From Bryobacterales bacterium (GTDB lineage Bacteria > Acidobacteriota > Terriglobia > Bryobacterales > Bryobacteraceae), in the NCBI GenBank assembly GCA_003135055.1, contig PLDF01000498.1, positions 1-56,822 of the forward strand: a DNA stretch of 56,822 bases, read 5' to 3'. The stretch's first letter is position 1. Each line of letters opens with the position of its first letter. Position numbers and translations under genes: made by a program. The notes under the pieces are model-generated. The model saw only the letters and a list, made by a program, of their open reading frames with translations. It did not search any database and was not told where the DNA came from. This document shows, piece by piece, positions 49,742 through 56,822 of the stretch.

Positions 49742-50491
49742 ATGCGCGCGGATCTGGCATCGTTGGAGGCGAGAGCCGGATACCGCTTTTCCAAGCCGGA
49801 GTTGCTGCGCCGCGCGCTCACCCACAGCTCTCTGGCCAATGAGATTTGCGCCGGCCCGGGCTCTCCGTTGAACGATAACGAGCAGCTCGAGTTTCTGGGC
49901 GATTCCATTCTGGGATTCCTGGTAGCCGAAGCGCTGGTCTCGCGGTACGCGGAATCGCGCGAAGGCGAGCTTTCGCGCATCAAGGCGCATCTGGTGAGCG
50001 CCGCGCACCTGCACGGGGTGGCGCGCCGCCTCGATATCGGCAGCCATTTGGAGTTGGGGCGCAGCGAGGAGATGAGCGGCGGCCGCGCCAAGAAAACCCT
50101 GCTGGTGGATGCGCTCGAAGCCTTGATCGCGGCCATCTATTTGGACGGCGGAGCGGAGGCGGCGCGCGCTTTCATCACCGCCCACGTGATGGATGCGCCG
50201 TTTGCCGGCGATGCCGACTCCGACACCGATATCCAACCGGCGATGAAGAACTTCAAGAGCGCGCTGCAGGAGATGGCGCAGTCGCTCAAACTGCCGCCGC
50301 CGCGTTACGTAATCTTGCGCGAGCGGGGTCCGGAGCATTCCAAGACGTTCACCGTCGAAGTGCGCGTGGGGAAGGACCATATGGCGCAGGCGGAGGGCCG
50401 GACGAAGAAGGTCGCTTCGCAACGCGCCGCCAGGAGCATGTACGACGAGCTTAAGGAGCCTGGAACAGCAGACTCGGTTGCCGCCGAATAG
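49742..50491 (+). CDS. rnc: Ribonuclease III
   Basis: 249 aa. RNase III signature NEQLEFLGDSILGFLVAEAL (catalytic Glu/Asp) about residues 47-66, with KTLLVDALEALIAAIYLDGGAEAAR supplying the second Asp/Glu pair. The C-terminal dsRNA-binding domain begins at NFKSALQEMAQSLKLPPPRYVIL and runs through HSKTFTVEVRVG and RTKKVASQRAARSMYDEL. Start ATG at 49742. It processes rRNA precursors and dsRNA. The gene is convergent with the Mla operon across two hairpins. Confidence 0.96.
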   Translation: MRADLASLEARAGYRFSKPELLRRALTHSSLANEICAGPGSPLNDNEQLEFLGDSILGFLVAEALVSRYAESREGELSRIKAHLVSAAHLHGVARRLDIGSHLELGRSEEMSGGRAKKTLLVDALEALIAAIYLDGGAEAARAFITAHVMDAPFAGDADSDTDIQPAMKNFKSALQEMAQSLKLPPPRYVILRERGPEHSKTFTVEVRVGKDHMAQAEGRTKKVASQRAARSMYDELKEPGTADSVAAE

Positions 50492-50543
50492 CGGCCCCGC
50501 GGTGTGCATTTTATCAAGTCGGATGTGAGGTGGCGTGAGGTGG

Positions 50544-50629
50544 GACAGACGATCGTTTTTTGTCGTCTGTCAGGCGGCTGTACTTTACTCTAGCAAAACA
50601 TGACAGACCACGAAAGGCGATGGTCTGTC
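50544..50629. terminator. Two hairpins between rnc and the Mla operon
   Basis: GACAGACGA (50544-50552) pairs with TCGTCTGTC (50563-50571). GACAGACC (50602-50609) pairs with GGTCTGTC (50622-50629). Situated in the convergent gap, either could terminate both operons. They resemble family C in core sequence. Confidence 0.6.
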
Positions 50630-50650
50630 CTACCAAGGATTGTCAGGAAC

Positions 50651-51250
50651 TCAGCGCCTCGCAGCCAGGAACTTGTCGATCTCCGCGGCCGTCTCGCTTA
50701 CCACATGCTGTAGGTTCCGGTCGAGCGATTGCACTACATCCGCGACAGTCTTGCTGCCGACCGGTTCCTCCCGCTCCGCGACGTGATCCCAGACGTTACG
50801 GTTGGTCTTCCGGTCCACCAGTTCCACCTGCAGCGAGATCTTAGTCTGAACGGATGCGCCGTCCACTTCGCCGAACTCGTGAAGCTGGCCGCGCACCAGG
50901 TAATCGGCATCGGTCGAGCTGCTGGACTCCAGCACGCGCTGATATTTGCCCGAAGCCCGCAGCGCGCGTACCAGAGAGTCGCGGACCATCGAGCCCGGAC
51001 GCTCCGTCCAGCGATGGTATTCATACGCGCCTGCCTCGTTGGCCCCGGTCCGATAACGGATGCGGCCGTCCTGCAAGGCTTCCGGAGTGACGATGGCGCC
51101 CATCAGAAGTACGAGACCGTCCGGCTTGCCCTCATTTACGGGCGGCGACGCCGGCTCGATGGTGTAATAGTGAACCGGTCTTGTGGCGATGCAACTCGCG
51201 CCTGCCAAGGCAGCGGCTATCACCAGGCAGATTGCAATCGTGGTACGCAT
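50651..51250 (-). CDS. ABC-transport auxiliary lipoprotein (PqiC/DUF330-like)
   Basis: 199 aa. Signal and probable lipobox: MRTTIAICLVIAAALAGASC, cleaved before Cys20 although the -3 residue is unusual. The mature domain PVHYYTIEPAS, RYRTGANEAGAYEYHRWTERPGSMVRDSLVRALRASGKYQRVLE and KISLQVELVDRKTNRNVWDHVAE fits ABC_trans_aux. Such outer-membrane lipoproteins partner MCE transporters (PqiC with PqiB). Last gene of a seven-gene operon; it would carry lipid at the outer membrane end. Confidence 0.85.
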   Translation of the reverse strand: MRTTIAICLVIAAALAGASCIATRPVHYYTIEPASPPVNEGKPDGLVLLMGAIVTPEALQDGRIRYRTGANEAGAYEYHRWTERPGSMVRDSLVRALRASGKYQRVLESSSSTDADYLVRGQLHEFGEVDGASVQTKISLQVELVDRKTNRNVWDHVAEREEPVGSKTVADVVQSLDRNLQHVVSETAAEIDKFLAARR

Positions 51251-51279
51251 CTTCTTCCAATCCTCGGCTGTGCCGCCTC

Positions 51280-52302
51280 CTATTTTCGAATCTCTCCAGG
51301 CTTGCGGTCCGTCACCTTGATGCCACGAATCAAGCTCGCCGGAGAGCGCGCCAAGGTCTCGGTCAGTGTCCGGAGATTCTCGGTGGTCATTCGTATGTTA
51401 TCCAGTAAGGCGTCGATGTTGGCGGAATTCTGATCCAACGTCTCATTCAACCCGTTGAGCAACACCGCGGATTTCGCCACCGTATCGCGCAGTCCCGTTA
51501 CGCTGGCCCGAATGTCACTCCGGTTCTCGACCAACGTGGAATCCACATGGCCCAGCGTGTCGTTAGCGCGCGCAGTGGTGGTCTTCAGGTCGTCCAGCAG
51601 CGGTCCGAGCTTTGCCGTCAGCTCCTGTATGTTGGCGAGGCTGGTGGATACCTTGGGACGCACGTCGGTCAAGAGGCCATTCAGGTTGTCCAGGGAATCC
51701 GCCGCCTTGGGCCGCACCTCGGCAACCAGGTGTTCCAGATTGTTCAGCGAACTGCCAATGTTCGCGCGGTTGCGGTCGTTAAGCAGATCGTTGGCGCGCG
51801 CCAGCGTGACTTGCAGGCCATCCAGGTTCTGGTTCAGTTTCTGCACCGCCCTCTGTATATCGGGCAGCATGGCCTGCGCGGCGTCGCCTAACTGAGGCAG
51901 GCCGAAAGCTTCCTGCGATAGCAACGTCGAACCAGGGGGCGCAAGGGCCGCCTGCACGCTGCCCGTGGAGATCTCGATGTAGTTGTCCGTCAACGGACCG
52001 AGCGTCGATATCTTGGCTACGCTGTCGGTTTTCAACGGCGCATCCCGGTCCACCGTGAGCTCGATTTCGATACGCGTCGAATTTCCGGGATCCACCCGAA
52101 CGCGCCGCACCTTGCCCACCGTCATTCCGCCGAAGCGCGCGGGCGCTCCAGCCTGTACCCCGCCGGCGAATTTGAAGTAGGCTCGATGCAGCACGGCAGC
52201 CCCGCCGAACCCTCCCGAGAGCAGGATCGCCGTCCCCAACAAGAGGCCCCCCGCGATTAGAACGAACAGTCCCACCAGAGTGCGCTCGCGCATGGCTTCC
52301 AT
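51280..52302 (-). CDS. mlaD: MCE-domain lipid-transport protein
   Basis: 340 aa. N-terminal transmembrane helix (LVGLFVLIAGGLLLGTAILLS) followed by the MCE domain (HRAYFKFAGGVQAGAPARFGGMTVGKVRRVRVDP, RIEIELTVDRDAPLKTDSVAKISTLGPLTDNYIEIS). A long helical tail (residues 140-330) has repeated NNLE/NLN/DL patterns and probably forms a needle or coiled-coil tube, longer than E. coli MlaD (183 aa). It bridges the periplasm. Start overlaps the ATPase stop by one base. Confidence 0.92.
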   Translation of the reverse strand: MEAMRERTLVGLFVLIAGGLLLGTAILLSGGFGGAAVLHRAYFKFAGGVQAGAPARFGGMTVGKVRRVRVDPGNSTRIEIELTVDRDAPLKTDSVAKISTLGPLTDNYIEISTGSVQAALAPPGSTLLSQEAFGLPQLGDAAQAMLPDIQRAVQKLNQNLDGLQVTLARANDLLNDRNRANIGSSLNNLEHLVAEVRPKAADSLDNLNGLLTDVRPKVSTSLANIQELTAKLGPLLDDLKTTTARANDTLGHVDSTLVENRSDIRASVTGLRDTVAKSAVLLNGLNETLDQNSANIDALLDNIRMTTENLRTLTETLARSPASLIRGIKVTDRKPGEIRK

Positions 52303-53171
52303 CAGTCTTTCCCGATCCCTTCCGTGAACATTCGCAGATGGTCCACCTCGTCGTCCTGGGTGGAATCGGCAACACGATCCAGAAACTGGCGGACCCGGGG
52401 CTGGCGGCTGTTCCTCACTTCCTCGGCGGGCCCCATGGCCACGATGTTGCCGCGGTCGATCAGAACGATCCGGTCGGCGATCAGGAATGCGCTTGCCAGT
52501 TCGTGCGTCACCACCACCATGCTCAGCGAGTATGCCTTTTTCAGGCTCAGGATCAGATCGTCGATGCCGGCCGCGGTGATCGGGTCGAGGCCCGCCGAAG
52601 GCTCGTCGAAGAACAGGATCTCGGGGTCGAGCGCCATGGCTCGCGCGAAGGCCGCGCGCTTCTTCATGCCTCCGCTCAGTTGCGAAGGGTTGTAATTCTC
52701 GAACCCGCTGAGACCCACCTGCTCCAGCTTGATGCGAACCATCACCTCGATGGTGCTTCGTTCGAGCCTGGTGTGTTCGAGCAGCGGCAGCGCGATATTC
52801 GCGCCCACGGACAAGGAGCCGATCAGCGCGCCGCCCTGGAATGCCAGACCGATGCGCTTGCGGATGGAATCCATCTCGCGGGCGCCAGCCTTGGTGATGT
52901 CAACCCCCGCAATGCGCACTTGTCCGGAAGACGGCTTTTCGAGGCCCACCAGCGTCCTGAGCATGGTGCTCTTTCCCGAGCCGGAACCACCGATGATTAC
53001 CAGGGTCTCGCCATGCCGGACGTCGAACGTGAGGCCATGGAGCACCTCGCGGCCGCCGTAGCTAACGCGCAGATCGGTCGCCGAAATGATTGGGCCTGAA
53101 GCGATCGAGCCCGACGTGACCGACGTGACCGGGCCTGAAGTGATCGAGTTGGGCGCGCCCGAAGCGGCCAT
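52302..53171 (-). CDS. mlaF: ABC transporter ATPase of the Mla type
   Basis: 289 aa. Walker A VIIGGSGSGKSTMLRTLVGLEKPSSGQVRIAG, signature LSGGMKKRAAFARAMALDPEILFFDEPSAGLDPI (Walker B and D-loop), switch His in VVVTHELASAFLIADRIVLID. A Ser/Gly/Thr-rich prefix (MAASGAPNSITSGPVTSVTSG) of 25 residues precedes the domain; it contains short repeats of TSG-type and is likely disordered. It energises lipid movement with MlaE. Confidence 0.94.
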   Translation of the reverse strand: MAASGAPNSITSGPVTSVTSGSIASGPIISATDLRVSYGGREVLHGLTFDVRHGETLVIIGGSGSGKSTMLRTLVGLEKPSSGQVRIAGVDITKAGAREMDSIRKRIGLAFQGGALIGSLSVGANIALPLLEHTRLERSTIEVMVRIKLEQVGLSGFENYNPSQLSGGMKKRAAFARAMALDPEILFFDEPSAGLDPITAAGIDDLILSLKKAYSLSMVVVTHELASAFLIADRIVLIDRGNIVAMGPAEEVRNSRQPRVRQFLDRVADSTQDDEVDHLRMFTEGIGKD

Positions 53172-53176
53172 ATCCC

Positions 53177-53977
53177 CTAATCGCCCCCCTTCGCCAGATA
53201 GAACAAGATGGTGAATACCAGATCGATCAGGATCACCAGCAGAATGGAAATCACTACCGCCGAAGTCGTCGAGCGGCCAACTTCTTCGGCCCCGGCGCCG
53301 GTGGAGAAGCCCTCCTGGCAGCCTACCGCGGTGATCACCATCCCGAAGACGATACTCTTAATGAAGCCGCTGGTGACGTCGCGCAGCAGCAGGGCATCCC
53401 GCGTGGCAATCAGATAGCCGCCGAACGTGAAGCCTCCTCCGATCACTCCAAACAGGGCGCCGCCCAGCATCCCCATCAGGTCCGCCCAAATGGCGAGGCA
53501 AGGCATCATCACGGCCATCGCCAGAAATTTCGGAACCACCAGAAAAGCCACGGGGTCGAGGGCCATGGTTTCGAGAGCATCCAGCTCCTCGGTCACTCGC
53601 ATGGTTCCTATCTGGGCCGCGAAGGCCGAGCCGGACCTTCCAATAACTACGACGGCAGTCACCAAAGGCCCCAGCTCCCGCGTGATGGAGATTGCCACCA
53701 GACTCGCTACCAACTGCATGGCTCCGAGTCTCTGCAGCTCGTAGGCGCCCTGCAGCGCGATGATGACTCCGATAAAAAAGGTGATCAACGAGACGATGGG
53801 GATGGCGCCTACCCCGACGGCCATGGCCTCATGGACTGCCCGCTGGAGCATGCGGGCGCGTTTCAGGGGCGACAGGAAAAGCAGACGCAGCGACGCGCCG
53901 AAGATCTCCGCCAGCCCGCCCACGTATGCGACGCTTCGCTGGGTTGCGGCGCCCACGTCTGCCACCCACTGCATCAC
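53177..53977 (-). CDS. mlaE: MlaE-family permease
   Basis: 266 aa from the GTG at 53977 or the ATG at 53974. Motifs: VGVGAIPIVSLITFFIGVIIALQGAYELQRLGAMQLVASLVAISITRELGPLVTAVVVIGRSGSAFAAQIGTMRVTEELDALETMALDPVAFLVVPKFLAMAVMMPCLAIWADLMGMLGG, and GCQEGFSTGAGAEEVGRSTTSAVV. Five to six membrane helices. It forms the inner-membrane core of the transporter. Its start overlaps the STAS stop. Confidence 0.94.
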   Translation of the reverse strand: MMQWVADVGAATQRSVAYVGGLAEIFGASLRLLFLSPLKRARMLQRAVHEAMAVGVGAIPIVSLITFFIGVIIALQGAYELQRLGAMQLVASLVAISITRELGPLVTAVVVIGRSGSAFAAQIGTMRVTEELDALETMALDPVAFLVVPKFLAMAVMMPCLAIWADLMGMLGGALFGVIGGGFTFGGYLIATRDALLLRDVTSGFIKSIVFGMVITAVGCQEGFSTGAGAEEVGRSTTSAVVISILLVILIDLVFTILFYLAKGGD

Positions 53978-54303
53978 GCAGTCCCTAACGCCTCCTGCTC
54001 GGTTTGAAAAACCTGGAAAATCCGGATCACGTGCGTGAGGCGGAACACCTCCTCAACCGCGGGGCTCAGCCCGAACAGGACGAACTCTATCTTCAGACGC
54101 TGCGAGTCCTTAAGCACCTCAATGAGGGTAGCGATTCCCGAGCTATCGATGTAGCGGATGGCTGCCAGATTCAACGCCAGCTTCGCCGCCCGAGGCAGGG
54201 CTTCGAAAAGGGTGCGGCGGAAGACTGGAGAGGTCCCCAGATCCACGTCGCCTTCCACTTCCACCACTTTCGCATCTCCCACGTCACGAATCGAAATCTT
54301 CAC
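53974..54303 (-). CDS. STAS-domain anti-sigma-factor-antagonist / MlaB-like protein
   Basis: 109 aa from the GTG at 54303. STAS fold: VKISIRDVGDAKVVEVEGDVDLGTSPVFRRTLFEAL, then LNLAAIRYIDSSGIATLIEVL with the phosphorylatable Ser of DSSG (Ser55), and KIEFVLFGLSPAVEEVFRLTHV. The same fold serves MlaB, which stabilises MlaFE, and SpoIIAA/RsbV. Placed between the kinase and MlaE, it could do both jobs. It overlaps the kinase stop by 4 nt and the MlaE start by 1-4 nt. Confidence 0.92.
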   Translation of the reverse strand: MKISIRDVGDAKVVEVEGDVDLGTSPVFRRTLFEALPRAAKLALNLAAIRYIDSSGIATLIEVLKDSQRLKIEFVLFGLSPAVEEVFRLTHVIRIFQVFQTEQEALGTA

Positions 54304-54758
54304 GGTGTCTTCCTCAGCAGTTTGCGCGCCACAAAACGGTTTCCCTCCGGCGATGTCTCGTAGGAAACCGTGTCCATGACCTTGGTGATGATGTGGGTTC
54401 CCAAGCCGCCCGGTTGATCGCAGCCAATCTCGCGTGCACATATTTTCGACCTGTCCGGCGCATCGCCCTTGTCCAACAGTGTAATCTCAAGCCCGTCGGC
54501 GCTCTCCCGGCATTCCAGCTCAATCATCCCGTCGGCGCAATTGCGATAAGAGTGGCGGATCACATTCGCGAGGGCTTCGTCGAGCGCCAGGGTAATCGCA
54601 CGGCACTCGGATTCGTCCCAGCCGATCGCTGCCGCCAGGGGACCGATTGCGCCGCGCACCACCGGCAAGTATCTCGGATCGCTCGGCATGGCGAACTTCA
54701 TTTGCAGGCGGCGCCGGGCGTTCCCCATAGTCTCAGGCCGGTCATCAGTCATCGTCAC
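54300..54758 (-). CDS. HATPase-domain anti-sigma-factor-like serine kinase
   Basis: 152 aa. RsbW/SpoIIAB-like GHKL fold: CRAITLALDEALANVIRHSYRN (N box with Glu, Asn, His), LEITLLDKGDAPDRSK (G1), GCDQPGGLGTHIITKVMDTVSYE (G2), ending EGNRFVARKLL. It should phosphorylate the adjacent STAS protein on Ser. No sigma factor gene lies nearby, so its second partner is unknown; the transporter itself is a candidate. 4-nt overlaps on both sides. Confidence 0.9.
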   Translation of the reverse strand: MTMTDDRPETMGNARRRLQMKFAMPSDPRYLPVVRGAIGPLAAAIGWDESECRAITLALDEALANVIRHSYRNCADGMIELECRESADGLEITLLDKGDAPDRSKICAREIGCDQPGGLGTHIITKVMDTVSYETSPEGNRFVARKLLRKTP

Positions 54759-55543
54759 ACCCCGCCCGCACGCCGTTGCAGCGCCACCACGGTTTCGTCG
54801 TCCGCTGCCGGCGCGGACCCGCGAAAACGCGCCACGGCCGCCAGCAGGCCTTTAGCGGCGGCTTGCGCGGAGTCGACGGGCAGACTCCGGGCGATGGATA
54901 GCAGACGCTCCAGCCCCAGTTGCGCGCCGGATTCGTCGTAGGATTCGCTGATGCCGTCGGTGTACAAAAGCAGCAGATCGTCTGGCTCCAATTGCACCGC
55001 CGTCTGGCTGTATGAGGTTCCCGCGATCAACCCCAGCGGCAGATCGGTAATCTCTTTACTGAGTGGCGTTGAGTCGTGCAAGAGGCTCCACTCCCGCGTA
55101 GCAGTACGATACCACAGTGGAGGCAGATGGCCCGCGTTCGTGAACAGCAACTCTCCGGAGCCGGAGTAGAAACTGGCCAGGAAAGCCGTGGCGAACTGGG
55201 ATCTCTTCGCGCCCTTCAGGAAGCTATCGTTAAGGTCGCGGATCAGCTCGGATTGGTCCCAGTCATCCACATACTGCCGTAGCGCGTCGTGCAGGCGAAC
55301 CGCCGCGGCGCTCACCACTTCCCCGTGACCGGCTACATCCGCGATCGCCACCCTGGCGATGACGCCGTGACTGCAAGCCGACAGGTAATAGAGGTCGCCG
55401 CCGCGCGGAGACGGGCGCAGCGGACGGCACGAGACCCAGCCCGCCAATCCCGGCAGCTCCGCGGAGTACGCCGCTGAATGATTACCGCCGCGAAGCTCCA
55501 GGCAGGCAAGCCGGTGAGCTCCGCCGGTGTCTTCAATCGTCAT
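54755..55543 (-). CDS. SpoIIE/RsbU-type PP2C phosphatase
   Basis: 262 aa from the ATG at 55543 (MTIEDTGGAHRLACLELRGG). The frame extends to 55654 but runs into repeat DNA. PPM phosphatase motifs: PSPRGGDLYYLS (metal Asp50), VAIADVAGHGEVVSAAAVRLHDAL (Asp69), FYSGSGELLFTNAGHLPPLWYR, DDLLLLYTDGISESYDESGAQLGLERLL, and terminal APAADDETVVALQRR. A full catalytic set is present, so it should dephosphorylate the STAS partner. No sensor domain is attached, meaning the input signal is elsewhere. First gene of the seven-gene operon. Confidence 0.92.
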   Translation of the reverse strand: MTIEDTGGAHRLACLELRGGNHSAAYSAELPGLAGWVSCRPLRPSPRGGDLYYLSACSHGVIARVAIADVAGHGEVVSAAAVRLHDALRQYVDDWDQSELIRDLNDSFLKGAKRSQFATAFLASFYSGSGELLFTNAGHLPPLWYRTATREWSLLHDSTPLSKEITDLPLGLIAGTSYSQTAVQLEPDDLLLLYTDGISESYDESGAQLGLERLLSIARSLPVDSAQAAAKGLLAAVARFRGSAPAADDETVVALQRRAGGV

Positions 55544-55603
55544 GCAATCCACCCAGAAGTATGGAGCGTCGCGGAGTCCGCGGAGATTCAAGAATTCTTG
55601 TAC

Positions 55604-55743
55604 GACAGGCCTCCCGGCCTGTCGGTTGCTGGCATGCGGCGCATGACAGGCCATGAGGCCGGATGGACGAGCCTTTCGCCGCGCTCGACCCCATCACGCG
55701 GTCCGGTTCACGCGTAACCGCTGGACAGGCCGGGAGGCCTGTC
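55604..55743. repeat. Family C hairpins flanking the phosphatase-DedA spacer
   Basis: GACAGGCC-TCCC-GGCCTGTC at 55604-55623, a partial copy at about 55644-55665, and GACAGGCC-GGGA-GGCCTGTC at 55724-55743 directly after the DedA-rhodanese stop codon. The last probably acts as terminator for that gene. Confidence 0.85.
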
Positions 55744-56682
55744 CTACTGGGGGCGTAGCCGCATCATTTCTTCCCACGCATCGGCGCCTCCGCGCAACGG
55801 TCGAACCTGCGTGATGCCCTGGGATCTGAGGAGGAGCGCCACACGGGCGCTCGAAGCTTCGTTCGGTCAACTGCAAAAGAGAATGATCTCGCGATCGCGG
55901 GGGATCTGTTTCGAGTTGGCGGTCAGGTCCTCGGCGGATAATCGGATGGCGCCGGGAAAGGAGCTCGAATCGGCTTCGAGGCCGCTGCGCAAGTCCACAA
56001 TGTAGAGATCTTCGCCCGCGTCCATGCGGTCGCGCAATTCCTCGGGAGTGATGCGGGCCACATCGATCTGCTTGAGGAATCGCCGGCGCTGGATAAACTT
56101 CCACAGCACCCATGCGGCGAACAGGCCGGCCACCAGGATCACGAGTCCGGAGCCCAACCGCTGAACATACGTGAGCGCCAGCTCCAACTGGTCGGCGAAG
56201 AGGTATCCGACGCCCACGTAGGTAGCGCTCCAGATCGCGACTCCCAGCGCGTCGACCGCAAGAAAGCGAACCACGCCGATCCCGGAATCGCCGGCCAGAG
56301 GGGCCGCCACCGCGTTCAAACCCGGAATGAATTTGGCGATCAGCAGCGTCTTCAGGCCGTACTTGTGGAAGGCGTTCTCCGTCTTGCGCACGCAGGAATC
56401 GGGCGAGAGCGAAAGGCGGCAGAGGAATCGCAGGACGCGCTTGCCGCGGCGGCGTCCGAAATAAAACCACACGCTGTCGGCGATGAGGGCGCCGGCGACG
56501 CAGCACGCGATGGCGGCCGGCCCATGCATACGCCCGGTGCGGACCAGCGCTCCCGCCGCAACCAGCAGCGGAAGGGAGGGAATCGGCAGCGCCCCCTGTT
56601 CCGCAAACACCCACAGGAACAACAAGGCGTATCCGTAGCGCTCCACGAACTGGATGGTTTCTGCGATACCGGGATGGCTCAT
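55744..56682 (-). CDS. DedA-rhodanese fusion protein, candidate selenoprotein (in-frame UGA)
   Basis: 312 codons from the ATG at 56682 to TAG at 55744-55746, reading TGA at 55867-55869 as residue 272. Residues 1-180 are DedA: FVERYGYALLFLWVFAEQGALPIPSLPLLVAAGALVRTGRM, RLSLSPDSCVRKTENAFHKYGLKTLLIAKFIPGLNAVAAPLAGD. Residues 205-312 are rhodanese: VARITPEELRDRMDAGEDLYIVDLRS, then FPGAIRLSAEDL, REIILFCS, [UGA], PNEASSARVALLLRSQGITQ, VRPLRGGADAWEEMMRLRPQ. Homologs have Cys at the UGA (typical LYCTCPNEATSARVAL). A perfect stem-loop follows at SECIS distance. If UGA is a plain stop, the protein ends within the active-site loop at residue 271. Confidence 0.8.
55834..55852 (-). promoter_or_regulatory. 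Candidate bacterial SECIS hairpin
   Basis: In mRNA sense, GAGCGCC-CGUGU-GGCGCUC: a 7-bp perfect stem with a 5-nt loop. The stem starts 15 nt after the UGA and the loop begins 22 nt after it. G is the second loop base, as expected for bSECIS elements (G among the first two loop bases, about 16-37 nt from UGA to loop). The palindrome CGAAGCTTCG lies just before it. Confidence 0.6.
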
Positions 56683-56802
56683 CTGATCTCTTGGGCAGCG
56701 GCCGCAATGTCCATGGTAAATCAATAGTCCGGCTGGAGCCTGCCCAGTGCGGCCGGCAAGCGGACGTTAGCCGGCTCGCGAAGGTGACGTCCGTTTCACT
56801 AA

Positions 56803-56822
56803 GGACCGAAGCGCGTTCACAC
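56803..56822. repeat. Family B repeat, copy 4 cut by the window end
   Basis: GGACCGAAGCGCGTTCACAC is identical to the start of the other copies (compare 6311 and 43724). Confidence 0.8.

Overview
The window is about 57 kb of high-G+C DNA that reads as the chromosome of an acidobacterium of the Bryobacterales / Candidatus Solibacter type. The evidence is lineage-typical families: a TIGR03435 protein (6698-7468), an ADOP-type orphan permease paired with a PadR regulator (23035-25880), a small basic protein of a multicopy soil-acidobacterial family (7877-8431), and many intergenic palindromic repeats. No tRNA, rRNA, CRISPR array, prophage or replication origin was found by reading. All coordinates and translations were worked out by hand. 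Family names rest on recognised motifs, not on searches.

Layout. 0.2-4.2 kb: a decayed antitoxin, then a polyprenyl-phosphate sugar transferase divergent from rfbF-rfbG (CDP-sugar synthesis for a surface polysaccharide). 4.4-5.7 kb: a transposase scar and a two-gene DUF1828-type module that looks acquired. 5.9-12.3 kb: housekeeping genes (HslR-like S4 protein, rsfS-rlmH, accD, folC, acyltransferase). 12.3-13.6 kb: an ISKra4-family remnant beside the signal-peptide stub of a lost gene. 13.7-18.3 kb: aldo/keto reductase, DUF2059 protein, GT2, KDPG aldolase, and a toxin-antitoxin pair whose toxin has an in-frame ochre codon. 18.5-22.1 kb: ahcY-metK divergent from an ArsR-methyltransferase (SahR-like) gene with a palindromic operator between them. 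22.3-28.7 kb: outer-membrane protein, ADOP/PadR, degenerate receiver-kinase, maf and ppk2. 29.3-38.2 kb: a sugar-acid catabolic neighbourhood (class II aldolase, SDR, AKR, Tat-exported TIM-barrel-like protein, GguC/AraD1-type protein, beta-hydroxyacid dehydrogenase, hexuronate-type MFS). Two of its genes carry in-frame tandem repeats. 38.4-43.6 kb: TetR with its membrane SRPBCC partner, methyltransferase, DedA and GT39. 43.8-49.5 kb: TonB receptor and three secreted tetratricopeptide-type proteins, two of them tandem paralogs. 49.7-50.5 kb: rnc.

Two items deserve most attention. First, 50.6-55.5 kb is one tightly overlapping operon that joins a complete partner-switching module (SpoIIE-type phosphatase, HATPase kinase, STAS antagonist) to an Mla/MCE lipid transporter (MlaE, MlaF, MlaD, auxiliary lipoprotein). 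This suggests phospho-regulated lipid trafficking at the cell envelope. Second, the DedA-rhodanese gene at 55744-56682 has a UGA exactly where homologs have the second Cys of a CxC motif in the rhodanese loop. Forty conserved codons follow, and a perfect 7-bp stem-loop sits at bacterial-SECIS distance. It is a strong selenoprotein candidate that a standard gene caller would truncate.

The intergenic DNA carries at least four dispersed repeat families. Family A is a 159-bp palindromic element with 12-bp terminal inverted repeats, plus half copies. Family B is a double hairpin. Family C is a short GACAGGCC/GGCCTGTC hairpin. Family D has a GCCGGC stem followed by a short shared tail.
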